Shown: positions 35,177 through 45,809 of the stretch, one piece after another
Layout: each line of letters begins with the position of its first letter
Numbering within the stretch: position 1 is the first letter of the stretch
Source of the DNA: Paramyrothecium sp. XJ0827
Lineage: Eukaryota > Ascomycota > Sordariomycetes > Hypocreales > Stachybotryaceae
NCBI GenBank assembly: GCA_020881915.1
Contig: JAJFPB010000003.1
Coordinates: forward strand, 620,001 to 684,000
Direction: 5' to 3'
Length of the DNA: 64,000 nt
The notes under the pieces: generated by a model
What the model was told of the DNA's origin: nothing
What the model saw: the letters and a program-made list of their open reading frames with translations, nothing else
Databases searched by the model: none
Program-made: the position numbers and the translations under genes

Positions 35177-37183
35177 CTACCGCAATTTCTCGAACAGCTC
35201 GCCGGTCTTCCTCCGAACCAAACCAAGCTTTGGCTCTTTTTCAGTTGTTGTTTTTGAAGAGGCTTCTGCTTTTCCTAATAACCGGAGCGACGACCTTACC
35301 CCTGCGGTCCAAATCGAGCCTTTGCTACTACGCTCGGCCATCTTTGGTTGGTTTGAGCTCTGTTGATCTGGTTGCGAGGCCTTAGGGGCTACCCTAGTTT
35401 CTTGTTGCTTGGAGGGATTCGTGTCAGGAGCAGGACAATCTCTCCTAGTTGCCGTTGTGGCTGCCAATGTTCCCGAATTGCCTGCAATGACCACTCGCTT
35501 GGGAGGCTCCAGCGAGGGGTCTATCGCGCCGTCCACTTTGTCCCATGTTTGTGGCGTTTCCACGATGAACAAATTCCGCTCCATCGTCGTACCCATTGCC
35601 TTTTCTAAGTCTGGAACTATCCTTTGGGGAGAAAATTGTTCGAGGAGGTAATTCAAGACTTTGAGGGATAAGTTTCCTCGTGCATCATAGGCCTCATTCT
35701 GTACGAATCGTGTCCAGAACTCTACCAATTCATACACTTTCTCTTCGGTGGTCAGGAACCATTCTCTATGCCCGTGTTCCTCTCCGTCCTTCGAGCAGTG
35801 GGGACAGTTGATCACGTTCCTTTCCTCCCTCGCAAGACTTTCGTGGACCAACCTTTCAACACGCTTTGCCCCTCTGAAAGGCACTTGTGTTCGAGCGATG
35901 AACAAGCTTGTTTGGGGCACGAGTTGGCAACCACGTCCGTATCGTGACTTGATGTTTCCTGTTGTCCACCCGATCTTGAAAAGACCGTGGCCATCGCTGA
36001 GGTTTTCTGGTTTGTAGTCTTTGTAGACTGCAATGTAAACAATACCCGGGTTTTTTTCCGACTTAGTCAGTGGCGATTCGATGACGGCCCAAATCCCGAA
36101 CCTTCTGGCTTTCTTTTTGGGTGGCTCGAGGGTAAGTGGAAGAGTCGCTAATGGGGGAACATGTGCTGGAGGAGGAATGTTGATCAGAGTAGGCGACGGA
36201 GTCTTCGTCTGCTTCCCAGCCTCTTGAGTCTCATCATCAAGAAACTCCTCACTTTTCACATATTTACCCACTCTTAAATCAAGAGCTTTCAAGGGTCGTA
36301 TCGAACTCCTGCGCTGACTTTCGGGATTAAACGACTGTTCCTTGAACGGATCGTATACAATGCCCACGACGCCCTTTTCATACTCTTCATCAGACTCCGA
36401 TGTGTCATTATCCTCGCCCTTATTCGAGTGTTCGTACTCGCGACTGACAGGATGCGGAAGATTGCCCGTGCGAATTCCCTTAGCTAAACTCGGAGAGTCT
36501 TGTATCCCAGCAGTGTAGTCCTGGAACCTGGTAGTTGGCCCTGACGAAGGTGGGGTCATAGGTGTGGACATGATCGAGCTAGTGTTGTCGAATAAACTAC
36601 CAGGTGTGGCAGTATATGGGGTATCACTAACGGGGCTGCTTAATTCTGGTGGACTGAAGGCGATGTTCGCCCCACGCCGTTGAAGTGTTGTCGGACGGGT
36701 AGGAGTGAATGCGGCAAACGATGAAATGGGTTTGGCTTTTCGCGGAGTTTCCAGCTTGGGGCTCGGAGCATCATCGTTTTCAGACTGAGCAGCGCCATCG
36801 ACTCGATCGGCAGTGGGATTAACCTCGAGAATAGCCGTCAGAAGCATATCTCCATGTCGAGGCTGGTGGCTGCAGGTCAATGCCTCAACAAGTTCTGCGA
36901 GCGATGGAAAGTTTTCATCGTCTATTGTAGGATCTTCATCCAAGAGCTCCCTCGTAACGTCGGCGATTGATGCGTCTTCAACTCGAGCTAGCAGAAGCCT
37001 CGCTTGAAGAAAAGCGAACCTTCCCTTTCCTGATGTGGGATTCTTGCAGCCTCGCCACCCTCTGGCAGACCCATTCGCTACCAGGGCTAGACATTTCAGG
37101 TCCGTCCCGCTCTTCATAAGCTTGAGTTGGTCGGTCAAGTGCGTAACCCTTTCTTGGGAGGTTGGACCTTTGGAAGGGGCCAT
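35177..37183 (-). CDS. DUF1766 / T5orf172 (GIY-YIG-like) domain protein
   Basis: Single-exon 668-residue protein. The C-terminal third (about 380-495) matches the Mug113/T5orf172 family, a GIY-YIG-like fold. It opens with GIVYIAVYKDYKPE, then LFKIGWTTGNIKSRY, a V.R.VERLVHESL helix and HREWF. A CPHCSKDGEEHGHREW segment (460-475) resembles an inserted metal site. The N-terminal CLALVANGSARGWRGCKNP block recurs in fungal DUF1766 proteins. The middle is Ser/Pro-rich and disordered. PPKKKARR at 355-362 looks like a nuclear localisation signal. Possible DNA-binding or nuclease role by fold; no activity is established for the fungal members. Confidence 0.85.
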   Translation of the reverse strand: MAPSKGPTSQERVTHLTDQLKLMKSGTDLKCLALVANGSARGWRGCKNPTSGKGRFAFLQARLLLARVEDASIADVTRELLDEDPTIDDENFPSLAELVEALTCSHQPRHGDMLLTAILEVNPTADRVDGAAQSENDDAPSPKLETPRKAKPISSFAAFTPTRPTTLQRRGANIAFSPPELSSPVSDTPYTATPGSLFDNTSSIMSTPMTPPSSGPTTRFQDYTAGIQDSPSLAKGIRTGNLPHPVSREYEHSNKGEDNDTSESDEEYEKGVVGIVYDPFKEQSFNPESQRRSSIRPLKALDLRVGKYVKSEEFLDDETQEAGKQTKTPSPTLINIPPPAHVPPLATLPLTLEPPKKKARRFGIWAVIESPLTKSEKNPGIVYIAVYKDYKPENLSDGHGLFKIGWTTGNIKSRYGRGCQLVPQTSLFIARTQVPFRGAKRVERLVHESLAREERNVINCPHCSKDGEEHGHREWFLTTEEKVYELVEFWTRFVQNEAYDARGNLSLKVLNYLLEQFSPQRIVPDLEKAMGTTMERNLFIVETPQTWDKVDGAIDPSLEPPKRVVIAGNSGTLAATTATRRDCPAPDTNPSKQQETRVAPKASQPDQQSSNQPKMAERSSKGSIWTAGVRSSLRLLGKAEASSKTTTEKEPKLGLVRRKTGELFEKLR

Positions 37184-38863
37184 GATGAGGAGACGGTGGG
37201 ATGATCAGTGTAAGCGATGCACAAAATGGGTTTCTGTATGTTGCTCGATTACTCCAGAGTAGCTAGATCCCTTATAAAAGCTGCGTGGAGGTTGGGTAAA
37301 GGTATAGAGGAGCGTCCGCGACGCGTCCAGCACGTGTCGTAGCCCCAGCACAAGGCCACAGCCTCGTTCCCCTTACCCTGCCTTCTCAGCCCCATCCCCT
37401 GATCTGTTGTTTCATGGAGTCTGATGGAAGTGGATAGCTCCTACATCTGTCGGATTTATGGGATCACGTCATTGGCTCGACCCTTGCACGATATTATGCT
37501 GTTGGTTGTGGACAATCCGAATCGGGAAACAGGATGAGCCACTCGCCAGTGGGTCGTGGAACTACGATACATGCCCGTAGGAATTGTGTTACTGGATTAA
37601 CTCGGCGAGTCCCAAGGCTCCTGGGGTATTCCTCTACTGTACGTACGATTAAGGGGCAGGTACTGCGCGTACAGCGACCAGCACGGGGATACCGATATGA
37701 GTAGTCTCGCGGCATAGGTCCGAGCAGACCTCTTCAACTTTTCCGCGTAGTCCCACTCAATCCTGGCAGTTGACATTAGCGAGCTTGGCAGATACTGGAG
37801 TGGCTACCGCGTGACACCCTGCAGACCGGTCTGGTGGTGATAAGGCGCCCCATGACCCCAAGCTCCAACAATGGGACCCAAGACAATCGTGTGCGAACAT
37901 GGACAAATGATTAAAAAAGCACTTGTTCCAATATTGGGGAATTTCCGAGAATGCGGATGCTTTGATACAAGTAGAGAGCTGGAGACTGGCTACTGAAGGA
38001 AACGATTTGGTAGTCCCGAGAGTTGACCCCAGTAGCATAGCCCTGACCTCCGCCCAGACAAAAGATCCTGGAAACGGGCTGAATCATGCGGGTACAGCCC
38101 AGCCGAAAGATCCTAGCATTTAAATCTAGGGGCTGGAGTATCGCCCGGTTTAGGCATCCACAACGGTCCAGTCCCCCCTTGCCCTCGGCAAATAAAAAAA
38201 CCTCTCATCGTTATGGAGTAGGTATGCGAGCGTTTGGCACCGCTGTGATCCTAACAAAGCAGTGGGGAATCGTATCCCCATCATGATTAAATGAATGCCG
38301 ATGCATATATCGAACCCATCAGCGTGGTCAGCCTGGCGAAACTCGATATGAGAACCTGCCACTGAATATGCGAGCACGGCTGCAGGTTGACCATAGGTTA
38401 TATTACCTCTCATAGTCTGTCTAAATGCTTATTGCCGTGTAGAATCCAGCTTTCTGTGCTCACGTTTATCTTCTCCAGAATGAATGAAGTGATCACCAGA
38501 ACGTACTCCCTTGGGTGGCATAATGTGAGGCAAGCTTGATGCGGCCGGGCCATAAGAGTAAATTCCGTCTCTATGCATTGGACAAGATTTTGAAACCCGA
38601 AGTGATGTCAAAGCGCCTCAAATGTAGTACTTTGAGGCAAGGATGCGGTTGTATTGTGGTCGTTCGCGGGACCCCCTCTCATACCAACGCCCAGCTGCCG
38701 TACCAACGTGCAACACCGCAGCCGTTGAACTCGGTTGTCACAATTTAACCCTCAGACCCGTCTAAAATTCCTACAGATTGTTTCCACTCTTGACCTTGGA
38801 CCGTCGCTTGCGGTATTTAAGCCTTTGTCCTTCCACTCTTTGATTCCACCTATCTGAAAATAG
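37184..38863. other. Gene-poor intergenic region
   Basis: 1.7 kb with only short ORFs on both strands. A perfect 8-bp inverted repeat (arms 38615-38622 and 38631-38638, 8-nt spacer) is the only structured element noticed. No tRNA, transposon terminus or conserved protein fragment was recognised. Confidence 0.4.
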
Positions 38864-39171
38864 ATGATTTGTACCTTGAAAAGCTTGGTTATAAAGCCCA
38901 AGCCAGGATCACTTATGCAAGTACGTATTATTTCCTATTGAGTCTAAATCGGCCTCTTCGCCCATGAAGGGTTTATTTTGCATTGTGGTCTCGAGGATTG
39001 GTTGCCTAAAACAAGGCTGGGGAGGGGTCTGGAGAAGCACCAAAAGCAGACATAATTAAGCAGCACGAGGGCGCCCCATTCATTAAGAAGCTTGAGAGTT
39101 CAAGCTTTAATATCTTCCTCGCGCTGGGATATATCTTGGATATCGGAGTCGATAAAACCGCCGACTCCTGA
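38864..39171 (+). CDS. Putative small two-exon protein (70 aa), unknown
   Basis: Weak candidate. Exon 38864-38920, intron 38921-39015 (GTACGT donor, AAG acceptor) and exon 39016-39171 join in phase to a 70-residue protein. Its second half is protein-like (IIKQHEGAPFIKKLESSSF, then LALGYILDIGVDK). An AT-rich TATTTAAG box lies 50 bp upstream. No family is recognised, the start context is poor and the acceptor is ordinary, so it could equally be the relic of a longer gene. Confidence 0.2.
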
Positions 39172-39286
39172 TGTTAGCAGAGTCGCCGGGATTTTTTGAA
39201 ACTAGTTTATGAAAGTGTGGACTTTCTGGATGATAATATTGTCGGGTCCGTTGGTCGCGGAGGGGCCTCGCGTGACCCTGCCGGCG

Positions 39287-39481
39287 TTATTTAGGCGGTC
39301 GTTTTTGATGAAGCTCACAAGAGTTCAGATCCGTAGTGGATGATATGGAGAGGTTGTGTCTCAATTTCTTGTCGTACGGCCGGTACGAATAAGCATCGTC
39401 CGCGGCACTTATGTATGTCTTGCTTGACGCAGCTGGTGGTTTCTTAAGGCTGGCCGTGTTCCCAGATATGGACGAAGCCAT
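39287..39481 (-). CDS. Putative small hypothetical protein (64 aa)
   Basis: Weak candidate supported mainly by an optimal start context (GCTGCCATGG) and 64 open codons encoding a Ser/Lys/Tyr-rich peptide without signal or membrane segments. No family recognised. May be fortuitous. Confidence 0.2.
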   Translation of the reverse strand: MASSISGNTASLKKPPAASSKTYISAADDAYSYRPYDKKLRHNLSISSTTDLNSCELHQKRPPK

Positions 39482-41665
39482 GGCAGCAGCCAGGGATAGG
39501 GAGGGGGGCAAAAGGGTTATGTGGAGCCGCCGATGGAGCAACCGAAGGTGTTGGCATAGGCAGTCGTACGTTCAGCCATTTGCCTGTCTTTCTTCATCGC
39601 TCGAGTATGCGTAGCTAGTCCTCCGGGTCATCTTGATTGTGTTAGACTTTCCATCTTCGTCCTTCTTGGCTTCTTTCCTTTTCCAGACCTCTTCGTGCTC
39701 CTTTGTTTCCTCGGCTTCTCGGGGTTAGTCTCTCCCACGCCTTAAATCCGCCGTACCGAGGCGGTAGCACCCGAAAGTTACTAGATGCTCTTCCTAAGGG
39801 TGGCTGTTGGAAGGTGTCGACAAGCAAAGGTATCGAGATAGAACAGCATTATCAACGAGTCTACGTGGGGATGGCGTAGCCGTGGACTGTCATCAATTCA
39901 TAGTAGGCCTCCAATGGTTGGTCCATAAGGATAAGCCAAATCTGGAAAATAAGAACCAAAATCATTCAATCATCAAAGCGGAATGGTGGCGGATGGTACA
40001 TTAGGAAGATAAAGGAGGGAACATTGGCAGACCACGAACGCCAAGTTCCGAAGCAATGCGCCATTTTGTTGTGGGTGAAGGAAATAAGACATCTGTGATT
40101 TCGTGGTCGAATCAATTCGTCACAAGAATGCATTTGCCAGATTGAGATCGAAAAATTCGTTGTTGGTGCTATGCTCGTTCATGAATTGCTCGAACTCTTC
40201 TCATCTCGAACACGCCCAAGACTTTCTAGTCAGTCCAGGGTAGGTTAATCAGAGCTACGACAGTTGCTTTCCAATCGCCCTCACAGTAGGTTGATTTTTC
40301 ATGATAGGCGCCTCAAGGGCATGGCTTTCCGTTCTGCGGGCAAAGTCAAGGTTTAGTAACTGCTTTGCAAGCATATTTAGCGACCCAACGCTTGACGTGA
40401 TCGCGCCAAGTGGAGACCACTCCCTTTTATGAATATCGGAAGCTTGTTGCAGCCCATTCCGAACAGAAAGGGGCGCAACAAGAAGTCTGACTTTGGAGTA
40501 ACTTTTACCGTCATCATGGACTGAAAAAATAGTGCGAGCGTCCTTTTTCTATCAGAAACGCCCGACACAATCAAGTTCAAAGTTAAGATTTCTTGCTGCC
40601 GCTCCCGACGGTTAAATGGCTGTAGCCAGGGCTGTTGCAACACCCACGAAACGCGACCAGACTCATAAGAGTTAGAAGATAATTCGCCCAATTGACACCG
40701 CGGAATCGCGCAATGTGGCGGGACGGAAACTCACGGTTGTAGGGTAATAAGGGTTGAGGAACAGATCCACTTGGAACACGTTGTATGGCTACCCTAACGC
40801 AGGTTAGTCGAGGCGCCAAGTTGAATTTGGTACGAGTACTGAGGCCAGGAGCGTTAGCCCCCGGTAACCGGACTGCAACGATTCATGCACAAGCCTAGCC
40901 CGGGGGCTGACCCGAGACTTTCAAAGTGGTGGCAGACAGCTGAGCCGTTGACAGGCTGTCGGGCCAGATTCAGGGGCCGACTTTGTTTTAGCATCCTCAT
41001 CATTTAGGGGATGTTACCCTCTTTGTCCAAGCCAACACACGCGCCGGTGAGGAACCGTTACGCTACTCAATTTTGTGGCTGTAGAGCTAACACCCGATTT
41101 GCCCCAAAATGCCCTCAGTGTGCGGTTCAGCATCGGTCCGACGGCTGAAAAATGACCGAGTAGGTCGTTTGCTGCCAATAAAATGGAGTCAGGCGTGCTA
41201 ATGTGGCAAGGCCCTCGTTTCTTGACTTGTGTAGGTAAGACCCTGCTTGTAACACTTACTCGAATAGCTTCCAAACTAGGGCTGGTCGCACTACCATCAT
41301 GACTTAGCTTTGGCCGTAACGACGCCTCCTGCAATGAACCATGGATGGCATAGGTAGTTTTAGCGTCCATAGACCCGCCATAGTTCTCCAAGATTTAATA
41401 TAATCCTGGCCTGTGATCATCTTAAAGTTTCTCAGCGTGTTCGAGTTTCGTCTCACCCTCACAGGCTCGCACCCCTCGTCTGCCGTATTCGAGAAGCTGC
41501 ACAAAAACATCTCCGCCTGCAGAGCCAGTCCGTGCCGTGTTCTTTTGGAGCATGACTCCAGTTCCCGCTCCCCCTGTCCACATCCACGCACACCGGGGCC
41601 GGCCTGCTCCTTGACAGCATCAACCCACGAAAATTGGTGGCATTCGAAGGGCTGTCAGGGTCGTT
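39482..41665. other. Intergenic, no gene recognised
   Basis: 2.2 kb with small ORFs (longest 104-125 codons, minus strand near 40377-41391) that show no domain, signal or splice pattern. The right end should contain the promoter of the second receptor gene. Confidence 0.4.
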
Positions 41666-43162
41666 ATGAGGTTTCTGGATACGCTACTGTTTCTCTGCTG
41701 TGCCCTGGGGTTGGCGAGCGCAGAAATCAGTACTGAGGATGCAGTGAACTCGCTTCCAGTGTGCGCTGTACGTTTTACTGCAGGCCATCTGGGTCATTTT
41801 GTTAACATTTCCACAGTCCCAATGTCTCAATACAGCCATAGAGGAGTCAATATGTTCGCCTACGAACCAGACGTGCATCTGTGCCGACGCAATGCTACTG
41901 AAACAAGTCGAAGGTTGTGTGTTGTCTAGTTGCACACAGAAGCAAGCCTTGAGTGAGAATCTCTTTGTCCCTAAGCCTTCGTGTGTGCAATGCTAATTGT
42001 CAAAGTCACCATGAACCTTACCTCCACGTCCTGTGGCGCGCCTGTGCGTGATCGGGGAGGTCCATTTAACGCCTTCTCCATCTCGTTCGGCGCAATAACA
42101 GCCGTCATCGTCTTTATTCGAATGATTCGCTATCACTTGTCTTCGGCCTCAAATTTGGGATGGGACGACTTCTTCATTGTCATGACTCTTGCCGTCGGCA
42201 TCCCGGGAAGCGTCATCAACAGCGTTGGGTTAGTGGCTAACGGCCTCGGCAGAGACGTTTGGAGAGTCACTTTCGATGACCTCACGGCCTTTGTCAAATG
42301 GCTCTATTTCCAGGAAGTTCTCTACTTTGCCCAGATTTCCCTATTGAAGATCTCGATTTTATTCTTCTATTTTAGGATATTTGGGCAAAGCAACATACGA
42401 CTACCCATAATTGTGACTTTGGCCTTCAACGCACTATGCGGCATCGTTTTCGTCTTTATAGGCATATTCCAGTGCAAGCCCATTGAGTACAATTGGAACA
42501 GATGGCACGGAGAGGCAGAAGGCCATTGCATGAACATCAATGGCATCGCCTGGGCAAACGCTTCTATTAGCATTGCACTGGACTTTTGGATGCTTACTCT
42601 GCCATTGTCGCAGATTTCGTCTTTGAACATGCATTGGAAGAAGAAGATCGGAGTTGCTATGATGTTCTGCGTCGGATTGTTGTAAGTGAACTCTTGATCC
42701 AGCAAGCAAAACCACGTACTAATCCTGTTTACCAGTGTCACGGTCGTTAGCATCCTGCGCCTTCAAACCCTGGTAGCGTTTGCTAGCACTCACAATCCAA
42801 CCTGGGACCAGTACGACGTCGTCAATTGGTCCACTATCGAGATCAACGTTGGCATCATTTGTGCTTGCATGCCAGCTCTCCGCCTCACATTGGGCCAGTT
42901 CTTCCCTCGCATCCTTGGCAGCACAAGACACACTTATGGAAACTCTGCTGGACAGTCTGGCAGATCAACTCGGGGAAACCGAGGAGTCGTCGCAAGTCAT
43001 AAATCTGCCAATGAGTCAGCTGCACGGGACAATGATGGGGAGAACTCAGCAACCGGGCCAACAAGGGGAGAAGTTGGAGGTAGTACGCATTCACGCGACA
43101 ACACAATTGATTATCATGATGAAATCAGACTGGTTGACTTATCAAATTGGAAGCAGCAATAG
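41666..43162 (+). CDS. Pth11-like receptor with signal peptide and CFEM domain
   Basis: Second member of the CFEM/rhodopsin-like GPCR family: 446 residues, four exons (introns 41768-41816, 41953-42005, 42682-42735). It has a clear signal peptide ([19 protein letters not shown]). The CFEM domain spans about 24-85 with Cys spacing [24 protein letters not shown] and GCVLSSC. Seven helices follow, with [51 protein letters not shown] and [14 protein letters not shown]. The tail is Ser/Gly/Asn-rich. Exon 2 is 136 nt, exactly as in the 25986-27680 paralogue. It is convergent with the sulfatase gene. A likely surface or host-cue sensor at the plasma membrane. Confidence 0.9.
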
Positions 43163-43398
43163 AATATTATTAGAATAGCGTAATGTTTGAAAGACAAGCC
43201 TCACTGCAGAAGCTTGCCTGATTGGTAACAAGCTTTCCCTTCGAAATCCCGCATAAAACTTTGTTCCGCCGTCCCCTGCAAATTTTGATGCTACTATGGT
43301 CCATGTAGTAATGTAACTCTTTCAGTATCATACAAAACCCAATGTCCAGAACGGAATTTCGATCCTGTACAACATAACCTGCTGTGATGCAGATAAAT

Positions 43399-45301
43399 CT
43401 ACAACTCCCCACCCGGTCCTTGAAATGTGAACAGAGCAGCGGAAAACCTGTTCACAGGCGTCTGGTTTTCTGTATCAAAAAAGTAGCCTAACGGGCACTC
43501 CGTGAAAAACATCTGAGGCTGTGTCTCGTAAAAGTCATCGAAACGGGAATGAAGTGCCATTTTGAGAGATGTAATTGTGCCGTCTGGATGTAGTTGCCTC
43601 CATGGATTGGTGCACACTTCGCCTTGACAAGTCTTGAGCACCATAACCAAAGAATTCAGCCGTGGGAGAATCTTCTGAAGTGGCCTCCCTCCTATCGAGT
43701 AATCTTGATTGGTAGCTATTAGGTTCTTTGTTTGATACGGGTCGGACTACATAATGTTAGCCGCTGCTTGTACTTCGAAGGACCACATACCTTTAAGTCA
43801 AAGAACTCGGTTTGGTTTGTGCACCACACGGCATAGTACAAACTGTACTCTTCCGCCACTATTCTGATGCCCTTGTAGGTATTATTGAGGTAAATATTCT
43901 GCCATTGGCCCGCCTCGCGGTTCTTGTCACTGCGGCCACCGTAAATGCCTTCTGGAACAGCCTGCAAAAGTTAGCATGGGCTAAAGATATTGGAAGTGCG
44001 AGCTATACCGCTCCCCAGTACTCAATTGTAGCGTGCTCGTGCCGCGTGGCTATTTTCTCAATCTCTCCTAAGGGCATTGGAAGGCCGTCAAGTTGTCTCT
44101 GAACTCCAGCAATGTCGAGAATTGTTGAGCTCACGTCTGTGTGTGTAGTGACGACATCAACTGTGCTGCCCTTCGGGATCCCTGGCCCACGAACGAAGAA
44201 TGGAATATGTATATCCGTATCTGTGCATGATGAGCTAATTGGTCAATTTTGAGAGGATTTCACCCTACCATAGCCGCATTCTTTGCCCGGTTTCATACGA
44301 TGTTGGCTCAAATGATAGCCATTGTCAGTGGTATAAAAGATGTAAGTATTGTCGAGTTGTCCCGACTGCTCAAGCACCTTGACCAGATCTGAGACCATCT
44401 CGTCCACAGCTTGAAGAGCTCGAAGGCGTTGACGTTGATAATGATCGTGATACTGAATCAAGGTCTCGTTCAGAGGAGGAAGCTCCCCAACCCAACTAGC
44501 GCCGCCCTCAATTGCTTTGTTGAAGCTTGGATCCCGAGGGATAATGTAGTTTGAAAACAGATGCTGATGTCTCGGCGCAGACTTTGGCTCCTCCAGATAT
44601 GATACGTCCCGCTCGACATCAATCACCCAATTCGAGTGAGGTGCAATTGGGGACACAGTCAGAAAGAACGGTTCATCCTCCTGCAGGGCCTCCTTCAGCC
44701 ATGCGACGGACTTCTCAGCAACAACATCAGTTGAGTACTGCCCGGCATAACTGACGGGCTCTTCGCCGTTGTGGGAAATCTTGGCGTTCCAGTATTGGTA
44801 TGTGAAGGGGTCAAGGAGGAAATCGGAGCCGTTGAACCCTTTGGCATGGGGCTGATTGTAATTTTCCACGGAATGGAAGTTCCAGAGTTTTCCGACGTAG
44901 TAGGTGTTGAAACCAGCCTCTTGAAGCCACAAAAACAAATTGTCATCGTTGACACCTTGCTCGACAACCTTTGGATATCCACCATGGGGAGGCGAGACGT
45001 TGGTGATGTTATGGTTGTGAGCAGCTTTGCCTGTCCATAGACTAGCTCGTGACGGACAACATAGCGCCACCGTGCAGTAATGCTGGCTATAGGTGGCCCC
45101 TTCATTAACAATGAGATCCTGCCTTACGTCAGTCCTTGAAACCAGGCGTTGAGTGGTAACTCTTACATTAACATGTGGCATATGCTCCACGCTTTGCATG
45201 TGAGAATCTTGATCATCGGTCAGAATGAACAAAATATTTGGACGCCGGCAAAACACTGGCTGTCCAAGCAGCAAAACCGCAAATTTCCAGAAAGATATCA
45301 T
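43399..45301 (-). CDS. Secreted arylsulfatase-type sulfatase
   Basis: Hydrolyses sulfate esters, probably outside the cell. The spliced model has 571 residues and 5 exons (introns 43747-43790, 43962-44008, 44221-44268, 45119-45166). A signal peptide ends near Cys18. The metal-binding ILTDDQD motif is at 26-32. The sulfatase signature CCPSRASLWTG provides Cys65 for formylglycine modification, followed by TGKAAHNHN. TDNGYHLSQH, PGKECGYDTDIHIPFFVRGPG and DVSSTILDIAG complete the fold, so catalytic and metal sites appear intact. The C-terminal extension (FTECPLGYFFDTENQTPVNR) resembles fungal arylsulfatases. Likely used for sulfur scavenging. The exact substrate (aryl sulfate or glycan sulfate) is unknown. 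Confidence 0.9.
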
Positions 45302-45809
45302 GGCTCAATAATTTGACGGATCTTCCTCCCAGGGAGTAAGCAGTGGGAAAAATGCATACTCGTCTTCGGCAGCTGCTGCTCAAATGTCTTCAAGCTTTTA
45401 CGGATCACTTCTTACAGGTTAGGCGGGCGGGACTATGGAGTGGGTCTTCGAGTATTGGGGCGCCCCTCCGATGGCCGAATGATCTACACGCTTCCGATGG
45501 CCGAAACCCCCCTCCGACGCCCGACCACAGTTTCGAGCCTGTTTTCTGCATTGGTGGGTAATACCGGCGAGCCAGACGACTAATCAGAACATCGAAAACT
45601 GAAAGAGTCGACTAGCAACAACCCATGCTGGACAAGGGATGCTGGACCTAGAGTTGCCTGTCGAACCTTCGGCTGATGTGAGCTATCGGAGCCCGGTACT
45701 GTTCTTGCCCGTCTCCATATGAGAAGTTCTACATATCTTTGGAGAAGCTTGATTCAATCCTTGGCCCGTCTTGCGTGACACTGTTGACATCAAATAAATT
45801 TCTGTCAAG
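45302..45809. other. Divergent promoter region, no gene recognised
   Basis: About 500 bp between the sulfatase start (minus) and the MFS start (plus). GC-rich in the left half. A near-duplicated phrase, 'ctccgatggccgaa/cttccgatggccgaa', occurs around 45468-45506. Possible shared regulatory region. Confidence 0.4.
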
